A stretch of DNA of 34,259 nucleotides, taken from assembly GCA_009841145.1 (NCBI GenBank), contig VXMJ01000056.1:1-34259 (forward strand), read 5' to 3'. The DNA comes from Caldilineaceae bacterium SB0661_bin_34. Lineage in GTDB: Bacteria > Chloroflexota > Anaerolineae > Caldilineales > Caldilineaceae. Below are positions 17,613 through 26,452 of the stretch, one piece after another. The notes below the pieces were generated by a model. It saw only the letters and a list, made by a program, of their open reading frames with translations, ran no database searches and was not told the DNA's origin. The first letter of the stretch is position 1; each line of letters opens with the position of its first letter. The translations under genes were made by a program, and so were the position numbers.

Positions 17613-19343
17613 TCAGCCTGTTCGCACAATGGTGTACAGGTGGTTCGGGTCCAATCCCTGTATCGTCTGGCTTTCCCCGTCGGGCCAAAGGATCTCCAAC
17701 TGCCGTAATTCCGCCTGCTCCGGGAAACCAAAGTGGACTACGGGAGGCAAACCGGACAGATACCCGCCCGTGACCTCCAGCAGCCTCAACTGGGAGCCCT
17801 GGTCCGTGTGCAGCACCAGTTGGGCACCAACGCCGTGCGTATTGTGGGCATAACGATCCCGCAGCCGGATCTGGATTGAGGATCCCTGACACAACTGGTT
17901 CTCCAGCAGGACGGCCGGAGACAACAGGTTGCTGATCACGACATCCAGATCGCCGTCGAAGTCCACGTCCCCGACAGTCATGCCCCGGCCCCCCTCGCGC
18001 AATCCCATGTTCCATTCCGGAGCGGGCACGAAACCCCGGCCCTGATCATTGCGGAAGGCCCAGTTGGTCTCCACCAGTTCGTTGTCCGGCAGGTGGCTGA
18101 ACAGTTCGACCGCATTCATGCCGTTGACCACGTACAGGTCCAGGAAGCCGTCCTGATCGAAATCCGCCAACTGTGAGGACCAGGTCCAGCCGGTCGCCGC
18201 GATACCCGCAACCGGCGCCGCATTCGCGAACCCTCCTTCTTGGTCCTGTACCTGTAGGACGTTTTCCGTGATTTGTCGGTCGGTCGGATCCTCCAGCACC
18301 TTCGCCATCACCGGGGCCCAGGCCGCCTGGACCGCCGGATCATCGGTCCGCGGCTTCATGTCGGCCGCGAACAAATCCAGGTGCCCGTCGTTGTTGACGT
18401 CGCCCACGCTGTAGCTCATGGTGTTCTGGGTCGTGTGTTCGAAGGGCACACTGTCTTGCCAGCCTTCGCTGCGCCACTTCCAGGCTCCATCTTCCAGCAG
18501 GAAGTCGTTGCCCGCCACGACCACCGCGCCCTCCCGCGCGGGCAGGGCGGCGAGAGCCAGGGCCTGGGAGCGACGCGCCAACATTCGGCTGTGGAATCGG
18601 CCGTCGCGATATTCGTGCCAATAGACCCCCGAGTCTGTTTGACCCTCAAAACCTTCCCCCAGCAACGCCTGGAGCTCCAGATCGTAGGAACCGGTCAGCA
18701 CGTCCAGATCACCGTCCGCATCCGTATCGGTCCATGCCATGCTGTAGGCGATCTTCGCGATGCCCGGCACAACCGTCCTTGAAAACGCCGAGGTCTGTGT
18801 CGCAAGCGCGTTGGCCTGACTCAGATACGCGATCGGCGGCTCCAGACGGCGGGTGAAGACAATGTCCAGCAACCCGTCGCCGTCGATGTCCACCGTGGCC
18901 GCGCCCCGGGAGTCCGTGTCGGACAGTTCCGTGCGCCGGAACTGCAAACCGCCTTGATTCCACAGGATCACATTGGGTTCCGAGAGGTTCGCCAAGATGA
19001 TTTCCGGCAGGAGGTCCCGGTCCAGATCACCCAGGGCCACCCCCGAACCGTTGCTGTCGAACATGTACACGCCCTTCTCCCCGGGGATCAGGCTCACGCT
19101 GTCCAGGGTATGGCGTACAAAGGTGCCGGCACAACCGGAGCGGTCCGCAAACGGAATCCGGGTCACGACCGTCGCGGGCTGCACGCCATGCACCGCCTCT
19201 CCACCGTGCATGGGAGCAATCCCGGGCGCGGCACAGGACGCAAGGGAGAACAGGACACAGATCGTGCACAGCAGGGCCGGGAATCGGGACCGCGAGGGCA
19301 ACCTGAAATCGGAGCCGGCAGGCATCGAGGCGTGGGATTTCAT
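17613..19343 (-). CDS. FG-GAP/VCBS and ASPIC/UnbV lipoprotein (CRTAC1 family)
   Basis: A 576-residue beta-propeller protein. The N-terminus is a lipoprotein signal (LLCTICVLFSLASC). The body carries repeated Ca-binding-like FG-GAP/VCBS motifs: DLDRDLLPEI, DIDGDGLLDIVF, DTDADGDLDVLT, DVNNDGHLDLFA, DFDQDGFLDLYV and DVDFDGDLDVVI. The C-terminus is an ASPIC/UnbV domain (IQIRLRDRYAHNTHGVGAQL, VTGGYLSGLPPVVHFG). The family is extracellular and probably binds carbohydrate or protein. The ATG at 19343 is 8 bases after the stop of the upstream permease, with CAGGAG before it. The same frame stays open to 20234, but that part is the permease gene read out of frame. As the last gene of an importer operon, it may present the substrate at the cell surface (inference). 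Confidence 0.87.
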   Translation of the reverse strand: MKSHASMPAGSDFRLPSRSRFPALLCTICVLFSLASCAAPGIAPMHGGEAVHGVQPATVVTRIPFADRSGCAGTFVRHTLDSVSLIPGEKGVYMFDSNGSGVALGDLDRDLLPEIILANLSEPNVILWNQGGLQFRRTELSDTDSRGAATVDIDGDGLLDIVFTRRLEPPIAYLSQANALATQTSAFSRTVVPGIAKIAYSMAWTDTDADGDLDVLTGSYDLELQALLGEGFEGQTDSGVYWHEYRDGRFHSRMLARRSQALALAALPAREGAVVVAGNDFLLEDGAWKWRSEGWQDSVPFEHTTQNTMSYSVGDVNNDGHLDLFAADMKPRTDDPAVQAAWAPVMAKVLEDPTDRQITENVLQVQDQEGGFANAAPVAGIAATGWTWSSQLADFDQDGFLDLYVVNGMNAVELFSHLPDNELVETNWAFRNDQGRGFVPAPEWNMGLREGGRGMTVGDVDFDGDLDVVISNLLSPAVLLENQLCQGSSIQIRLRDRYAHNTHGVGAQLVLHTDQGSQLRLLEVTGGYLSGLPPVVHFGFPEQAELRQLEILWPDGESQTIQGLDPNHLYTIVRTG

Positions 19344-19351
19344 CTTCGCAG

Positions 19352-20284
19352 TTACTCCTGGTAGACCCACCGCCGGCGAATGGTCCAGTTGAATGCCGTC
19401 ACCATGAAGGTCAGCAGAAACAGGATCCAGGCCACCGCGGAGGCATACCCCATCTTGAAGAAACGAAAGCCCTGCTGGTACAGGAACATGGAAATGCTGA
19501 TGGTGCTGTCGCGGGGACCGCCCCGGGTCATGATGTACATCTGCTCGAACACGGCCAGGCTGGAGGAGATGGAAATGATCAGCACAAAGAACAGCGCCGG
19601 GGACAGCAGGGGAATGGTCACGCGCAGGAACAGCTGGCGGCCGTTGGCACCGTCGATGGTCGCGGCCTCCTTCAGTTCGCTGGGAATGCCCTGCAGGCCA
19701 GCCAGCAGGATGATGGCGTAGTAACCCACCCAGCGCCAGACGGACATCACCACGAGAGCGATCATGGCCCAGCGCACATCCCCCAGCCAGGCTTGGGCGG
19801 GCAGGTTCAGGAGTTCCAGAGCCCAGTTCAGAACGCCGAACCGGAAGTGGTAGATCCAGGACCAGATAAAGGCCACGGAGATGAAGTCGGTGACGATGGG
19901 CAGGAAGCACAGCAACCTCACCACCGGCACGCCCCAGACCCGTTGATTGAACAGCAGGGCAAAAAGCAGGGCCGCCACGATCACGAGCGGCGTGAATTCC
20001 ACCGTATAGACAAGGGTGTTGCGCAACGCCGTGAGAAACACCTTGTCCGCCATCAATTCGATGTAGTTCTCGGCCCCCACCCAGCGTGCCCGGCTGATGC
20101 CGGACCAGTTGGTAAAGCCCATGATCAGGGAGAAGACGCCGGGCCCCAGGGTCAACACCAGAAACCCAATCAGGTTGGGGGCCAGGAAAAGCAGGGCGGC
20201 CAACGCCTCCTTGTTCCGGGGTCTGCGGAACCATGGGCGACGAACCGCACCGGGTGCCGTTGGCGTGTGGGTGCCGACAGCCAT
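19352..20284 (-). CDS. sugar ABC transporter permease, MalF type
   Basis: A 310-residue CUT1 permease. The N-terminus is cytoplasmic and basic (VRRPWFRRPRNKEA), then the first helix LAALLFLAPNLIGFLVLTLG. The EAA loop reads LKEAATIDGANGRQLFLRVT followed by IPLLSP. Unusually for this window, it lies second among the permeases of its operon: binding protein - MalG type - MalF type - FG-GAP lipoprotein. Its start is three bases beyond the stop of the MalG-type gene, implying tight translational coupling. Confidence 0.9.
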   Translation of the reverse strand: MAVGTHTPTAPGAVRRPWFRRPRNKEALAALLFLAPNLIGFLVLTLGPGVFSLIMGFTNWSGISRARWVGAENYIELMADKVFLTALRNTLVYTVEFTPLVIVAALLFALLFNQRVWGVPVVRLLCFLPIVTDFISVAFIWSWIYHFRFGVLNWALELLNLPAQAWLGDVRWAMIALVVMSVWRWVGYYAIILLAGLQGIPSELKEAATIDGANGRQLFLRVTIPLLSPALFFVLIISISSSLAVFEQMYIMTRGGPRDSTISISMFLYQQGFRFFKMGYASAVAWILFLLTFMVTAFNWTIRRRWVYQE

Positions 20285-20287
20285 GGA

Positions 20288-21178
20288 TCAGCCCTTGAGT
20301 CCGGACATGGCGACACCCTCGATGTAGTACCGCTGCAGCACCAGAAAGACCGCGATCACGGGCACAATCGCCATCACGGAACCCGCCATCAACTGGGGGA
20401 TGTCCGTATGCCCCTGTTCCTGTTGGATGGCGGCGAGGCCAATGGGCACCGTGCGCAGTTCCCGCGTCCGAATGATGATCAGCGGCCAGAGGAAGCTCCG
20501 CCAGGTGCCTATGAAGATGAAAATGGCCGCCGTCGCCAAGGCCGGCTGCGACAGGGGCATGACGATCTGGGCGTAGCGCCGGACGTAACCGGCACCGTCA
20601 ATCTTGGCGGCATCCTCCAGTTCGAAGGGAATGGTCAGGAAGAACTGGCGCAGGAGGAAGGTCGTGAAGACACTGAAGAGGCCCGGCACGATCAGGCCGG
20701 CCAGACTGTCGACCATCTGAAAGCGACTCACCAGGACAAAGGTCGGCACGATCGTGACTTCGGCCGGAATCAGCATGGTGGCCAGATACAGGAGGAAGAG
20801 CTTGTCCCGGCCGGGAAACTGCAGCCGGGCAAACGCGTAGGCGCCCAGACTGGCCGTCACCAACTGGGACACCATCACGGTGACGGCGACAAAGGCGCTG
20901 TTCAGGATGTAGCGTCCGAAGGGCTGGACCGTGAACACACCCATATACCCGTCCAGCTCCAGGTACGTGGGCAGCCAGACGGGCGGGAAGACGGCGGCGT
21001 CCGTTTCCGTGAGCAGGGAAGTACGCAGCATCCAGAAAAAGGGAAAGGCCATCAAGACGCCCAAAATCATGAGCAGGCCCGTGGCCAGTCCCAGGCGGTA
21101 GCGGGAGGCCGCCCCGCCCTGCCACAAAATCTGTCGTTGTTGTTGCATGTTCGCTGAATGCATCGACAGAGGACGCAA
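20288..21178 (-). CDS. sugar ABC transporter permease, MalG type
   Basis: A 296-residue CUT1 permease. Helices start at about residue 28 (LGLATGLLMILGVLMAFPFF). The EAA loop is LEDAAKIDGAGYVRRYAQIV followed by MPLSQPAL, and the C-terminus is the MalG-like VAMSGLKG. It follows the binding-protein gene after a 78-base gap containing a hairpin and precedes the MalF-type gene by 3 bases. ATGs at 21178 and at the internal MQQQRQ are both possible starts; which is used is not decided by the sequence. Confidence 0.9.
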   Translation of the reverse strand: MRPLSMHSANMQQQRQILWQGGAASRYRLGLATGLLMILGVLMAFPFFWMLRTSLLTETDAAVFPPVWLPTYLELDGYMGVFTVQPFGRYILNSAFVAVTVMVSQLVTASLGAYAFARLQFPGRDKLFLLYLATMLIPAEVTIVPTFVLVSRFQMVDSLAGLIVPGLFSVFTTFLLRQFFLTIPFELEDAAKIDGAGYVRRYAQIVMPLSQPALATAAIFIFIGTWRSFLWPLIIIRTRELRTVPIGLAAIQQEQGHTDIPQLMAGSVMAIVPVIAVFLVLQRYYIEGVAMSGLKG

Positions 21179-21188
21179 ACAGGATGTC

Positions 21189-21232
21189 GGACAAGCGGGG
21201 CAGCAAGTTCCGGACCTGCCCCCCGCTTGTCC
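21189..21232 (-). promoter_or_regulatory. intercistronic hairpin, binding protein to permease
   Basis: GGACAAGCGGGGCAG (21189-21203) pairs with CTGCCCCCCGCTTGTCC (21216-21232), a long GC-rich stem with a two-base bulge and a 12-base loop. It occupies the gap between the binding-protein stop and the first permease, like the structures at 8380 and 32030. There is no T-run, so partial attenuation or mRNA protection is more likely than full termination. Confidence 0.65.
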
Positions 21233-21256
21233 CTGGTATCAAATCAACGCCAACTG

Positions 21257-22612
21257 TCAGACTTCAATGGTCACGGCCGCCCACTTCTCGGCCAGTGCCT
21301 CGTTGGTTTCCTCCTGGATGAGCTCCAGCGCGGCCGCGATGTCGCCTTCGCCGGTGTCGTAGATGGCCCCGTAGTGGCGGGACCAGGAATCGTTGAACTG
21401 CGGACTCGCCAGCGTGGAGCGATCATTGAATGCCCAGCTCAACTGCTCGATAAAGGCTCCGGGATGTTCCGCCTTGCCGCCCGCTTCCAGGTAGGCCGGC
21501 GTGGCACTCCAACGGGCCGGGATGCCCCGGCCGGGACGCCCCACCATCTCCGCCAGCGTGTCACTGCTGGTGTAGCTGGCCAGGAACTCCCAGGCTGCGT
21601 CGGGATACTCCGAGTCGTTGCTGCAGCAGAACCCGGAGCCGCCGGTGACGGTGCTCTGAATGGCACCGATGGGCAGGAAGCCAATGTCGAAATCAAATTC
21701 GACCTCCGCATTCTTGGACTGCAGGGACCACTGGCCGTTCATTTCCATGGCGACCAAGCCGGACGCGAAATAGTTGATTCCGCCACTGCCGGCCAATTCG
21801 GCGGCCGTGGGCGCCACCTTGTGCTTGTACACGAGATCGACCATCCACTGGAGCGCCGAAGCGGATTCGGGGGAGGATATCAGGCATTCGCGGCCGTCGT
21901 CGTCGTAGTTGCGGCCGCCAGCGGAATAAATGAAGGCTGAATTAAGGTACTGGCCGCCGTTGATCTGAGTTCCCCACTGTTCGCCATCCGGCTTGGTGAG
22001 GGCAGCGGCAGCCTCCACAAATTCATCCAGCGACCATTGGGTCTGGCCCTCGGTCGGCGGGTAGGGGATGCCCGCTTCGTCGAACATGCCCTTGTTGTAG
22101 TAGATGCCCCAGGTGGACTGGTCGTACGGGAAGCCCCACCAGCGTCCCCAGAAGTTGAACCCGCGGGACACGCCCGCGGCGAAGTCGTCGACATCGATTT
22201 CGGGCATGGCGTCAATGTACGGATTCAGGTCCAGGACCAAGCCGACGGAGGCGACCGGCGGCACATGTTCGTCGCTGGCCATGAACACGTCGGGCAGATC
22301 CCCGGCCGCGGCCCCGGCCAGAATCGTGCTGGTGGTGTCGCCCCAGCCCGCGTATTCGAGCTTCATGTCAACATCGGGCCGCTCGGACTTGAACTGATCC
22401 AGGCCAATCTGCCAGGTATGCATGTCGCTTTCGTTGAACCAGTTCTGGAAACGCAGTTCAATCATTTCCATGGCCGGTTCCTCCTGCATGCCATCCGTCG
22501 GCGCCGGCGCGACACACGCGGCCAAGGCAATGCCCATCCCGGTCAGGGACGACAATTGCAAGAAACGACGGCGACTGACATCGGGAGATATCCAACGTGA
22601 CGAACCGTTCAT
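21257..22612 (-). CDS. sugar-binding lipoprotein of an ABC importer (Tat type)
   Basis: A 451-residue solute-binding protein (CUT1). The ATG at 22612 is preceded by AAGGAGA at 9 bases; the open frame reaches 22678 without support. The signal is a twin-arginine lipoprotein signal: SRRRFLQLSSLTGMGIALAAC, where SRRRFLQ is the Tat motif and LAAC the lipobox. The mature part opens with an acidic linker, then IELRFQNWFNESDMHTWQIG. Further family features are FPYDQSTWGIYYNKGMFDEA and GIPYPPTEGQTQWSLDEF. A nearly perfect inverted repeat in the leader (22626-22648) lies directly upstream of the Shine-Dalgarno. It heads the operon with two permeases and the FG-GAP lipoprotein. Confidence 0.9.
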   Translation of the reverse strand: MNGSSRWISPDVSRRRFLQLSSLTGMGIALAACVAPAPTDGMQEEPAMEMIELRFQNWFNESDMHTWQIGLDQFKSERPDVDMKLEYAGWGDTTSTILAGAAAGDLPDVFMASDEHVPPVASVGLVLDLNPYIDAMPEIDVDDFAAGVSRGFNFWGRWWGFPYDQSTWGIYYNKGMFDEAGIPYPPTEGQTQWSLDEFVEAAAALTKPDGEQWGTQINGGQYLNSAFIYSAGGRNYDDDGRECLISSPESASALQWMVDLVYKHKVAPTAAELAGSGGINYFASGLVAMEMNGQWSLQSKNAEVEFDFDIGFLPIGAIQSTVTGGSGFCCSNDSEYPDAAWEFLASYTSSDTLAEMVGRPGRGIPARWSATPAYLEAGGKAEHPGAFIEQLSWAFNDRSTLASPQFNDSWSRHYGAIYDTGEGDIAAALELIQEETNEALAEKWAAVTIEV

Positions 22613-23094
22613 GTTTCTTTCTCCTTGTCCCGTAAATTGTCCGGGACATGGCACAGGTTGGGAACTTTCACAAGGCAAAGATCAAGAGGCGGCACCCACG
22701 CCGTCTCCTGGCACTTTAACCGTTTTTCATGACCTCCCTGGATGTGGCTCCTGATCTCCTACAGACTAGAGTAGGGTAACACTCGCGGATTCCCGCCCAA
22801 CATGGCTTTAAGAACCCCTTGGCCGAGGCGAATCGCGACTGCTCGGGATCACTGTCGGCGACTCTCAGCCTCAGGCCGCGGACATCAGCGGGAACCGTCA
22901 GCATCCAATGCCGGGACAGGGCTGCCTAAGCGCTGTCGCCAGGATGTCCCGCGGCTTCATCAAGCGTAGGGCCTGCTCGGCCGGGTCGGTGGCGACACAC
23001 ACGGCCGCGGCCGCCAAGCAACATAGGCCGTCGTGCCGGAGCTGGGTCGCGGTGCCTGCGGGAAGTGCGGCCGGTCAAGGTACCGGCACCAATC
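22613..23094. other. intergenic region with leader hairpin
   Basis: About 480 bases between the end of one minus-strand importer operon and the start of the next; no convincing gene. TGTCCCG (22626-22632) and CGGGACA (22642-22648) form a 7-bp inverted repeat with a 9-base AT-rich loop immediately upstream of the Shine-Dalgarno of the binding-protein gene. It could be an operator or could mask translation. A promoter for that operon must lie here, but I cannot single out a convincing -35/-10 pair. Confidence 0.5.
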
Positions 23095-23964
23095 TCACTC
23101 CTTCACGGCCCCCATGGTCAGGCCGCGCACCAGATACCTTTCGGCAATGAACACGAACACCACCGTGGGAATGAACATCAGCACTCCTGCCGCCGTCAGC
23201 GGTCCCCAAGCCACACCGTACTCGAGTACGAACTTGGTCAGCCCCAGCGCCACCATCTCGGTCTTGATGGTGTTCGACAACACCAGGGTCACCAGCAAAT
23301 CGTTCCAGGTGGCCAGGAAGGCCAGGACCGCCGTGGCCGCCAGGCCGGGCTTGATCAGGGGAATCACGATGCGCACGATGACACCCAGCGGGGACGCCCC
23401 GTCCACCCGCGCCGAGTCGTCCAGTTCCCGTGGCAGATCGGCGATGAAAGCCCGCAGCAGCCAGATGGTGACCGGCAGCTTGAAGGCCGTGTGGGCGATG
23501 ATCAGGGCGGCATAGGAGTTGAGCAACCGCAGCGTGCTGAAGATGATGAACAGGGGCAGGATGACGGCCACCAGCGGGATCATGCGCATGAACACAAGGC
23601 CGAACAAGACCGCCTTCTCGCCTCGGAAACTGTAGCGCGACATGGCATAGGCGGCCGGTGGTCCAATCACCATGTTGGTGGCGATCACGCCGCCGCACAC
23701 AAGCAGGGTGTTCTGAAGATAGGCCGCCATCTCGTAGTCCCGGAACACCGCCAGGTAGTTGTCCAGCACCAGGCGGCGCGGTATCAGGATGAGACGGGTG
23801 GAGGCGATTTCCACCAGGGGTCGGATGGAGGTCAGGATGAGCCACAGGATGGGCGTCATCATGATCAGGAGCACCACCGAGAGCACTACATAGGTGGCGG
23901 TGTCCTCCGCCAGCCGCCGTCTGGAGAACCGGAAGCCGCGGGATGTCTGAGCCTGTGAGGTCAT
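23095..23964 (-). CDS. sugar ABC transporter permease, MalG type
   Basis: A 289-residue CUT1 permease. Its ATG at 23964 overlaps the stop of the preceding permease by four bases (ATGA), which settles the start; the frame stays open further upstream only inside that gene. The first helix is TYVVLSVVLLIMMTPILWLI, and the EAA loop is LDDSARVDGASPLGVIVRIV followed by IPLIKPGL. It is the last gene of the cassette AGE epimerase - binding protein - permease - permease. It should form the channel with the 23961-24920 product. Confidence 0.9.
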   Translation of the reverse strand: MTSQAQTSRGFRFSRRRLAEDTATYVVLSVVLLIMMTPILWLILTSIRPLVEIASTRLILIPRRLVLDNYLAVFRDYEMAAYLQNTLLVCGGVIATNMVIGPPAAYAMSRYSFRGEKAVLFGLVFMRMIPLVAVILPLFIIFSTLRLLNSYAALIIAHTAFKLPVTIWLLRAFIADLPRELDDSARVDGASPLGVIVRIVIPLIKPGLAATAVLAFLATWNDLLVTLVLSNTIKTEMVALGLTKFVLEYGVAWGPLTAAGVLMFIPTVVFVFIAERYLVRGLTMGAVKE

Positions 23965-24920
23965 GCGTTGAGCTTCTCGCTTTCCGCGCCGGACCGTTCG
24001 TTGAGGAACAGGGGAATCAGCAGCACGATCGTGATGAAGACGGTGATCCAGGAGAGGGCCGAGGCCAGTCCGAACTGCGACTGGCTGAAGGCGGCCCGGT
24101 AGATGTAGAACGGCAGCAGCTCGGTGGCGTGGCCCGGTCCGCCGAGGGTCATGATGTAGATGACATCGAACACCCGGAACAGATCGATAATGCGCAAGGC
24201 CAAGGCCACTGCAATGACCGGCCGCATCAACGGCAGGGTCAACAGGCGCAGGCGTTGCCAAGCCGTGGCACCGTCCACAATCGCGGCCTCGAATGGGGGT
24301 TGCGGCAAAGCCTGGAGGCCCGCCAACATCAGGATCATGACGAAGGGGATGCCCTGCCAAACCGTGGCGATGACGATGGACAGCCGTGCCAGATTGGGTT
24401 CCACCAGCCACGCCTGCGGCGCCAGGCCCACTCCGATGAAGATCTGGTTCATGAGACCGAAGCGGTCATTGAAGATCCAGCGCCAGTTGAAGCCCGCCAA
24501 CACCGGGGCGGTCAGCATGGGAAGCAGGAAGAACACCCGATAGATGGCCCGCCCGCGAAATTGGCGGTTGAGCAGGAGGGCGGTACTCATGGCCACGGTG
24601 AACTCCACCAGGATGCACACCACGGCAAAAATGATGTTCTGTGCCAGGACGGTCCCGAAGGAGGCACTGGTCATCGCTTCAATGTAGTTGCCCAGCCCTA
24701 CGAACGGACGGGCGCTGCGGGCCAGCTTGTAGTCGAGGAAGCTGATGTACAGGGCGTGCACCAGCGGATAGAGCAGCACCGCCCCGATGATGCCCAGGGC
24801 GGGCAGGAGCAACCAATAGGGGGCGTAGCGCGTTTGCCACGCGTCCAGACGGGAACGCAGGGTGACGCGTTCCCGCCCGGATTCGATTCCGATGAGGCGG
24901 TTTTCCGCCGGTCCCGCCAT
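23961..24920 (-). CDS. sugar ABC transporter permease, MalF type
   Basis: A 319-residue CUT1 permease. A long basic N-terminus precedes the first helix WLLLPALGIIGAVLLYPLVH. The EAA loop is PFEAAIVDGATAWQRLRLLT followed by LPLMRPVI, and IYIMTLGGPGHATELLPF is typical of MalF-like subunits. It starts 21 bases after the binding-protein stop, the only cassette here without an intercistronic hairpin, and is coupled to the next permease by ATGA. Expression of binding protein and permeases may therefore be less uneven in this operon. Confidence 0.9.
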   Translation of the reverse strand: MAGPAENRLIGIESGRERVTLRSRLDAWQTRYAPYWLLLPALGIIGAVLLYPLVHALYISFLDYKLARSARPFVGLGNYIEAMTSASFGTVLAQNIIFAVVCILVEFTVAMSTALLLNRQFRGRAIYRVFFLLPMLTAPVLAGFNWRWIFNDRFGLMNQIFIGVGLAPQAWLVEPNLARLSIVIATVWQGIPFVMILMLAGLQALPQPPFEAAIVDGATAWQRLRLLTLPLMRPVIAVALALRIIDLFRVFDVIYIMTLGGPGHATELLPFYIYRAAFSQSQFGLASALSWITVFITIVLLIPLFLNERSGAESEKLNA

Positions 24921-24941
24921 GGAGACAGCGTTCGGCGCGGC

Positions 24942-26255
24942 CTAGATCAGGCCGGCGTTCGCCAGAATCTTCTCGGCTTCCTGGGCGGCGAAGTCCAGTC
25001 CTTCCTGCGGCGACTTCTGATCGGACAGCACCTTCTCGATTTCACCCCACAGGATGGGCTGGATTTCGGAGAATTCGGGGAACAGGGGCCAGGTGTAGCC
25101 GTTGGCCGCTCCGGCCAGCGAGGCCTGCAGATTCAGGGCGACAATGCCCTCCGCGGTCTCAATGGCCTCGTTGAGTGCTCCCAGATGCGCGGGCCGGGAG
25201 CCCACGCTGGCGTGCAGATCCACCATCGCGGGTTGCCCGGTGATGTAGTGGATCCACTGCCAGGCGGCGTCCGGCTGGGCCGAATGCAGATTGATGGCCC
25301 GGCCATGACAGACCGCGGTTGTGATGTTGGTCTTGTTGCCGACAAGGGGCGCGATGCTGAAATTGTCCACGATCACGGACTGGTCCGGATCCATGGAGCC
25401 GCCGGGACCCCACTGCTTGCTCATGGCGGCTTGGCCCGCGGTCCACAGCTGGCCGTTCTCCTCCCATCCGTAGCTGGGTGTGCCGGCCGGCACCACCTCG
25501 TGGGTGTGGATGAGGTCGTACCACCACTGCAGGGCCTCCACCCCTTCGGGCTGGTTCCAGGCCGGCGGCGAGGGCTCGAGGCCGTTCTCCAGGAAGTCGC
25601 CCCCGTTCTCCCAAAGCAGATCGCTGTATTCGCGCAACGCGGGGTCGCCCTTGCCCACGATCAGATAGCCGTAGAGGTCCGGCGGATCGTTCAGGGCCTG
25701 GGCGGTGGCGACCAGTTCGTCCCAGGTGGTGGGGGGCGCCTCGATGCCGGCGGCCTCGAAGAGATCGGTGCGATAGTACAGGGCCCGCAGATCGAAGGTG
25801 TAGGGAATGGCCAGCAGATTGCCGTTGCCCGTGAACGCGTCGAACGAGCCTTCCACATAGTCGGCACTCTCCACGCCGTCGCCGGCCGCGAAGTCGTTCA
25901 GCGGGAACAGGGCTTCGATGAAACGTCCGATCTGGGCGTAATGGGTGCCGAAAACGTCGACATCGGCACTGCCCGCGGCCACCAGGGTCAACTGCTTGTC
26001 CATGAGCTGCACGAAGGGCAGCGTGCTGTACTGGTGCTCGATCCCGGTCTGGGCGTTGAAATCTTCCGAGATCTTGTCCAGGTATTCGCCCCAGAGCGGA
26101 CCACCGCTGGGATACAGGGCGTTCAGGACAATGGCCTCCGCCTCTTCGCCGGCTCCCGGTGCCGCGGGTGCCACGCAACTCGACAAGGCCAGACCGGCGG
26201 TGCCCAAGGCCAACGTCGACAGAAATCCGCGTCGGGATAAAGCAAGCGTACGCAT
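24942..26255 (-). CDS. sugar-binding lipoprotein of an ABC importer (Tat type)
   Basis: A 437-residue solute-binding protein. The signal is twin-arginine with lipobox: SRRGFLSTLALGTAGLALSS then Cys. The mature part has YPSGGPLWGEYLDKISEDFN and IPYTFDLRALYYRTDLFEAA, then PTTWDELVATAQAL, all standard for SBP_bac_1 proteins. AGGACGG lies upstream of the ATG at 26255. On the minus strand, a TACAAT box near 26296 could be a -10 element, but no good -35 is visible. It lies 197 bases downstream of the AGE-family gene and 21 bases before the first permease. Confidence 0.9.
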   Translation of the reverse strand: MRTLALSRRGFLSTLALGTAGLALSSCVAPAAPGAGEEAEAIVLNALYPSGGPLWGEYLDKISEDFNAQTGIEHQYSTLPFVQLMDKQLTLVAAGSADVDVFGTHYAQIGRFIEALFPLNDFAAGDGVESADYVEGSFDAFTGNGNLLAIPYTFDLRALYYRTDLFEAAGIEAPPTTWDELVATAQALNDPPDLYGYLIVGKGDPALREYSDLLWENGGDFLENGLEPSPPAWNQPEGVEALQWWYDLIHTHEVVPAGTPSYGWEENGQLWTAGQAAMSKQWGPGGSMDPDQSVIVDNFSIAPLVGNKTNITTAVCHGRAINLHSAQPDAAWQWIHYITGQPAMVDLHASVGSRPAHLGALNEAIETAEGIVALNLQASLAGAANGYTWPLFPEFSEIQPILWGEIEKVLSDQKSPQEGLDFAAQEAEKILANAGLI

Positions 26256-26452
26256 GAGTGCCGTCCTATGTTAAATGGTCAAGTGACCGTCCATTGTATC
26301 CACCGGGCGAAACCGCTTCAGTTTGGCTGATTTGGCTCGGAGGCCGGTCGAAACGTGCCTCCGCTACGAGAGCAGGGCGGACGGAACTACAGCTCGTGCG
26401 GCAAGTTGGAAGGACTCGGCCTGAAACACCGACAGGATCCGCGTGCGCTGGC

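Noticed and set aside
19344-20234. A giant 873-residue protein formed by upstream extension of the FG-GAP lipoprotein
   Set aside because: The extension is the MalF-type permease gene read in another frame; the lipoprotein signal sets the start at 19343.
23965-24411. Long N-terminal extension of the 23095-23964 permease
   Set aside because: It overlaps the upstream permease in a different frame, and the ATGA overlap at 23961-23964 identifies the true start.
23943-26240. A long plus-strand open frame of 765 codons opposite the importer genes
   Set aside because: It is antisense to well-supported permease and binding-protein genes, rich in His, Gln, Gly and Arg, and shows no domain; typical GC-rich shadow. 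The same applies to 7728-9776, 19793-21157 and 6149-7183.
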